Shown here piece after piece: positions 12,302 to 13,333 of a DNA stretch of 13,333 bases (its first letter is position 1; the number at the start of each line of letters is the position of its first letter). The stretch lies in contig CALEYV010000084.1 in NCBI GenBank assembly GCA_937927875.1, forward strand, positions 1 to 13,333, written 5' to 3'. Under the pieces are notes generated by a model. That model was not told the origin of the DNA, searched no databases, and saw only the letters and a list, made by a program, of their open reading frames with translations. The translations under genes were made by a program, and so were the position numbers. Origin of the DNA: an uncultured Actinomycetes bacterium. GTDB taxonomy: Bacteria > Actinomycetota > Acidimicrobiia > IMCC26256 > PALSA-555.

Positions 12302-13333
12302 ATGGAGCTGGAGTTCACGCCCGAACAGGACGAGCTGCGCACCGGCGTGCGCGCGCTCCTCGATCGGGAGTGCCCGATGAGCCTGGTGCGCGCCGTCGTC
12401 GAGGACGGCGTCGTCGCGGACGCTCTCTGGAAGCACATGGTCGACCTCGGGTGGCCGGCGCTCACCGTCCCCGAGTCAGACGGCGGGCTCGGGCTCGGCC
12501 CGGTGGAGCTGGCCGTGGTCGTCGAGGAGCTCGGGCGGGCCGTCGCGCCCGGCCCGTTCGTGCCGACCGTGTGCCAGTTCGCGCCCGCGATTCGCGAGGC
12601 CGGCGAAGCCGCGGTCCGGGAGCGCTTCCTCGCCGCCGTCGCCGAGGGCTCGCTGACCGGCGCCCTCGCCGTCGCCGAGCCCGGCCGACCCGCCGACCCC
12701 GCCGCGGTGCGCGCCACCGCGACTCCGGACGGCGGCGCCTGGACGCTCGCCGGGACGAAGACGGCCGTGCTCGGCGGCGACCGCGCCGATGAGATCGTCG
12801 TCCTGGCGCGCGAGCCGGACACCACCGGCGCCGACGGCGTGCTGGCGTTCGTGGTTCCACGCTCGGCGCTGGGGGTGACGCCGATCCGGTCCCTCGACGC
12901 CAGCCGGGGACTGGTGTCGCTGGAACTCGAAGGTGCGCGGGTCGACGACGACCGCCGGCTCGGCGAGCCCGGACCCGAGACCGCGGCCCGGCTCGGCCGA
13001 GCCATCGAAGAGGCGACCGCCGCGCTCGCCACCGAGATCGTCGGCACGTGCCAGACGATCTTCGACGTCACGCTCGAGTACGCCAAGCAGCGGGAGCAGT
13101 TCGGGGTGCCGATCGGCTCGTTCCAGGCGATCAAGCACAAGTTCGCCGACATGCTCATCGCCCTCGAGCGGGCGCGCGCCACCGCCTACTTCGCGGCCCT
13201 CTGCCAGGCCGAGGACGACCCCCGTCGCACCATCGCCACGTCCACGGCCAAGGCCGCCGCCGGTGACTGCCAGCGCCGCCTGGCCAAGGAAGGGATCCAG
13301 ATCCACGGCGGGATCGGCTACACGTGGGAGCAC
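12302..13333 (+). CDS. Acyl-CoA dehydrogenase (FadE type), 3' end beyond the window
   Basis: 344 residues are visible and the frame is still open at the window edge. Seen are the N-terminal helical domain (LEFTPEQDELRTGVRALL; WPALTVPESDGGLGLGPVEL; VVEELGRA), the middle beta domain (GTKTAVLGGDRADEIVVLA), and the C-terminal FAD-binding helices with AKQREQFGVPIGSFQAIKHKFADML (261-285) and IHGGIGYTWEH (334-344). The family uses FAD to make a 2,3-enoyl-CoA. The Glu in TWEH (E343) is at or near the base position used in several actinobacterial steroid-type dehydrogenases. About 30-40 residues are missing compared with usual length. No ribosome site precedes ATG 12302. A TACCGT (12286-12291) places a possible start of transcription almost at the ATG, so the mRNA may be nearly leaderless. 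Confidence 0.9.
   Translation, partial: MELEFTPEQDELRTGVRALLDRECPMSLVRAVVEDGVVADALWKHMVDLGWPALTVPESDGGLGLGPVELAVVVEELGRAVAPGPFVPTVCQFAPAIREAGEAAVRERFLAAVAEGSLTGALAVAEPGRPADPAAVRATATPDGGAWTLAGTKTAVLGGDRADEIVVLAREPDTTGADGVLAFVVPRSALGVTPIRSLDASRGLVSLELEGARVDDDRRLGEPGPETAARLGRAIEEATAALATEIVGTCQTIFDVTLEYAKQREQFGVPIGSFQAIKHKFADMLIALERARATAYFAALCQAEDDPRRTIATSTAKAAAGDCQRRLAKEGIQIHGGIGYTWEH

Noticed and set aside
1..13333. tRNA, rRNA, CRISPR array, phage or insertion sequence
   Set aside because: No cloverleaf-like segments, regularly spaced repeats, transposase or integrase motifs were seen on either strand.

Overview
The window is very GC-rich, with third codon positions almost all G or C, GTG/CTG-type starts and strong purine ribosome sites. 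Gene content (two-domain CaiB/BaiF CoA-transferase, SCP2-type thiolase homologue, MFE-2-like SDR, FadE-type acyl-CoA dehydrogenase, DUF3048 lipoprotein with Thr/Pro/Lys-rich tails) suggests a high-GC actinobacterium, possibly Acidimicrobiia or a relative. That placement is inference from gene style only. The first 45 bases are not genomic: they are the end of an Illumina Nextera i7 adapter, including an 8-base index, so the left edge is an untrimmed contig end.

Layout. 46-195 (-): 5' end of a small secreted-protein-like ORF, interrupted by an in-frame TGA and cut by the adapter. 319-1485 (-): amidohydrolase-2 family metal hydrolase. 1586-3922 (+): fused two-domain class III CoA-transferase, divergent from the amidohydrolase. 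3945-4721 (-) and 4747-5250 (-): an SDR oxidoreductase preceded by a MaoC N-terminal-type hot-dog protein in one operon. 5362-8334 (+): an operon of MFE-2-like SDR, crotonase-fold protein and SCP2-type thiolase-like protein. 8342-9052 (-): TetR regulator. 9078-10996 (+): AMP-forming acyl-CoA ligase and an NTF2/SnoaL-like protein whose start overlaps the ligase stop. 11100-12176 (+): DUF3048 lipoprotein, probably unrelated to the rest. 12302-13333 (+): acyl-CoA dehydrogenase running off the right end.

How the genes may work together. Most of the window looks like a beta-oxidation-like catabolic module for a CoA-activated acid. The ligase or CoA-transferase would activate it, the dehydrogenase would introduce unsaturation, the MaoC-type protein and MFE-2-like SDR would hydrate and oxidise, and the crotonase-fold and thiolase-like proteins would cleave C-C bonds. 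The amidohydrolase may act on a ring or side product. Several of these proteins lack the textbook catalytic residues: the crotonase has Tyr and His in place of both Glu, the thiolase-like protein has no nucleophilic Cys, the MaoC-type domain has Tyr in place of His, and the first CoA-transferase domain has Tyr in place of Asp. The cluster may therefore carry out chemistry other than plain fatty-acid oxidation, for example retro-aldol or retro-Claisen ring and side-chain cleavage. The substrate cannot be read from the sequence.

Regulation. Two divergent promoter regions (1486-1585 and 5251-5361) carry the same 15-bp near-palindrome (TGAC-N6-GTCAG), in both cases starting on the last T of a -10-like hexamer. 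This suggests one repressor controls both. The TetR protein is an obvious but unproven candidate. Both convergent gene junctions hold hairpins in which the two stop codons pair with each other.
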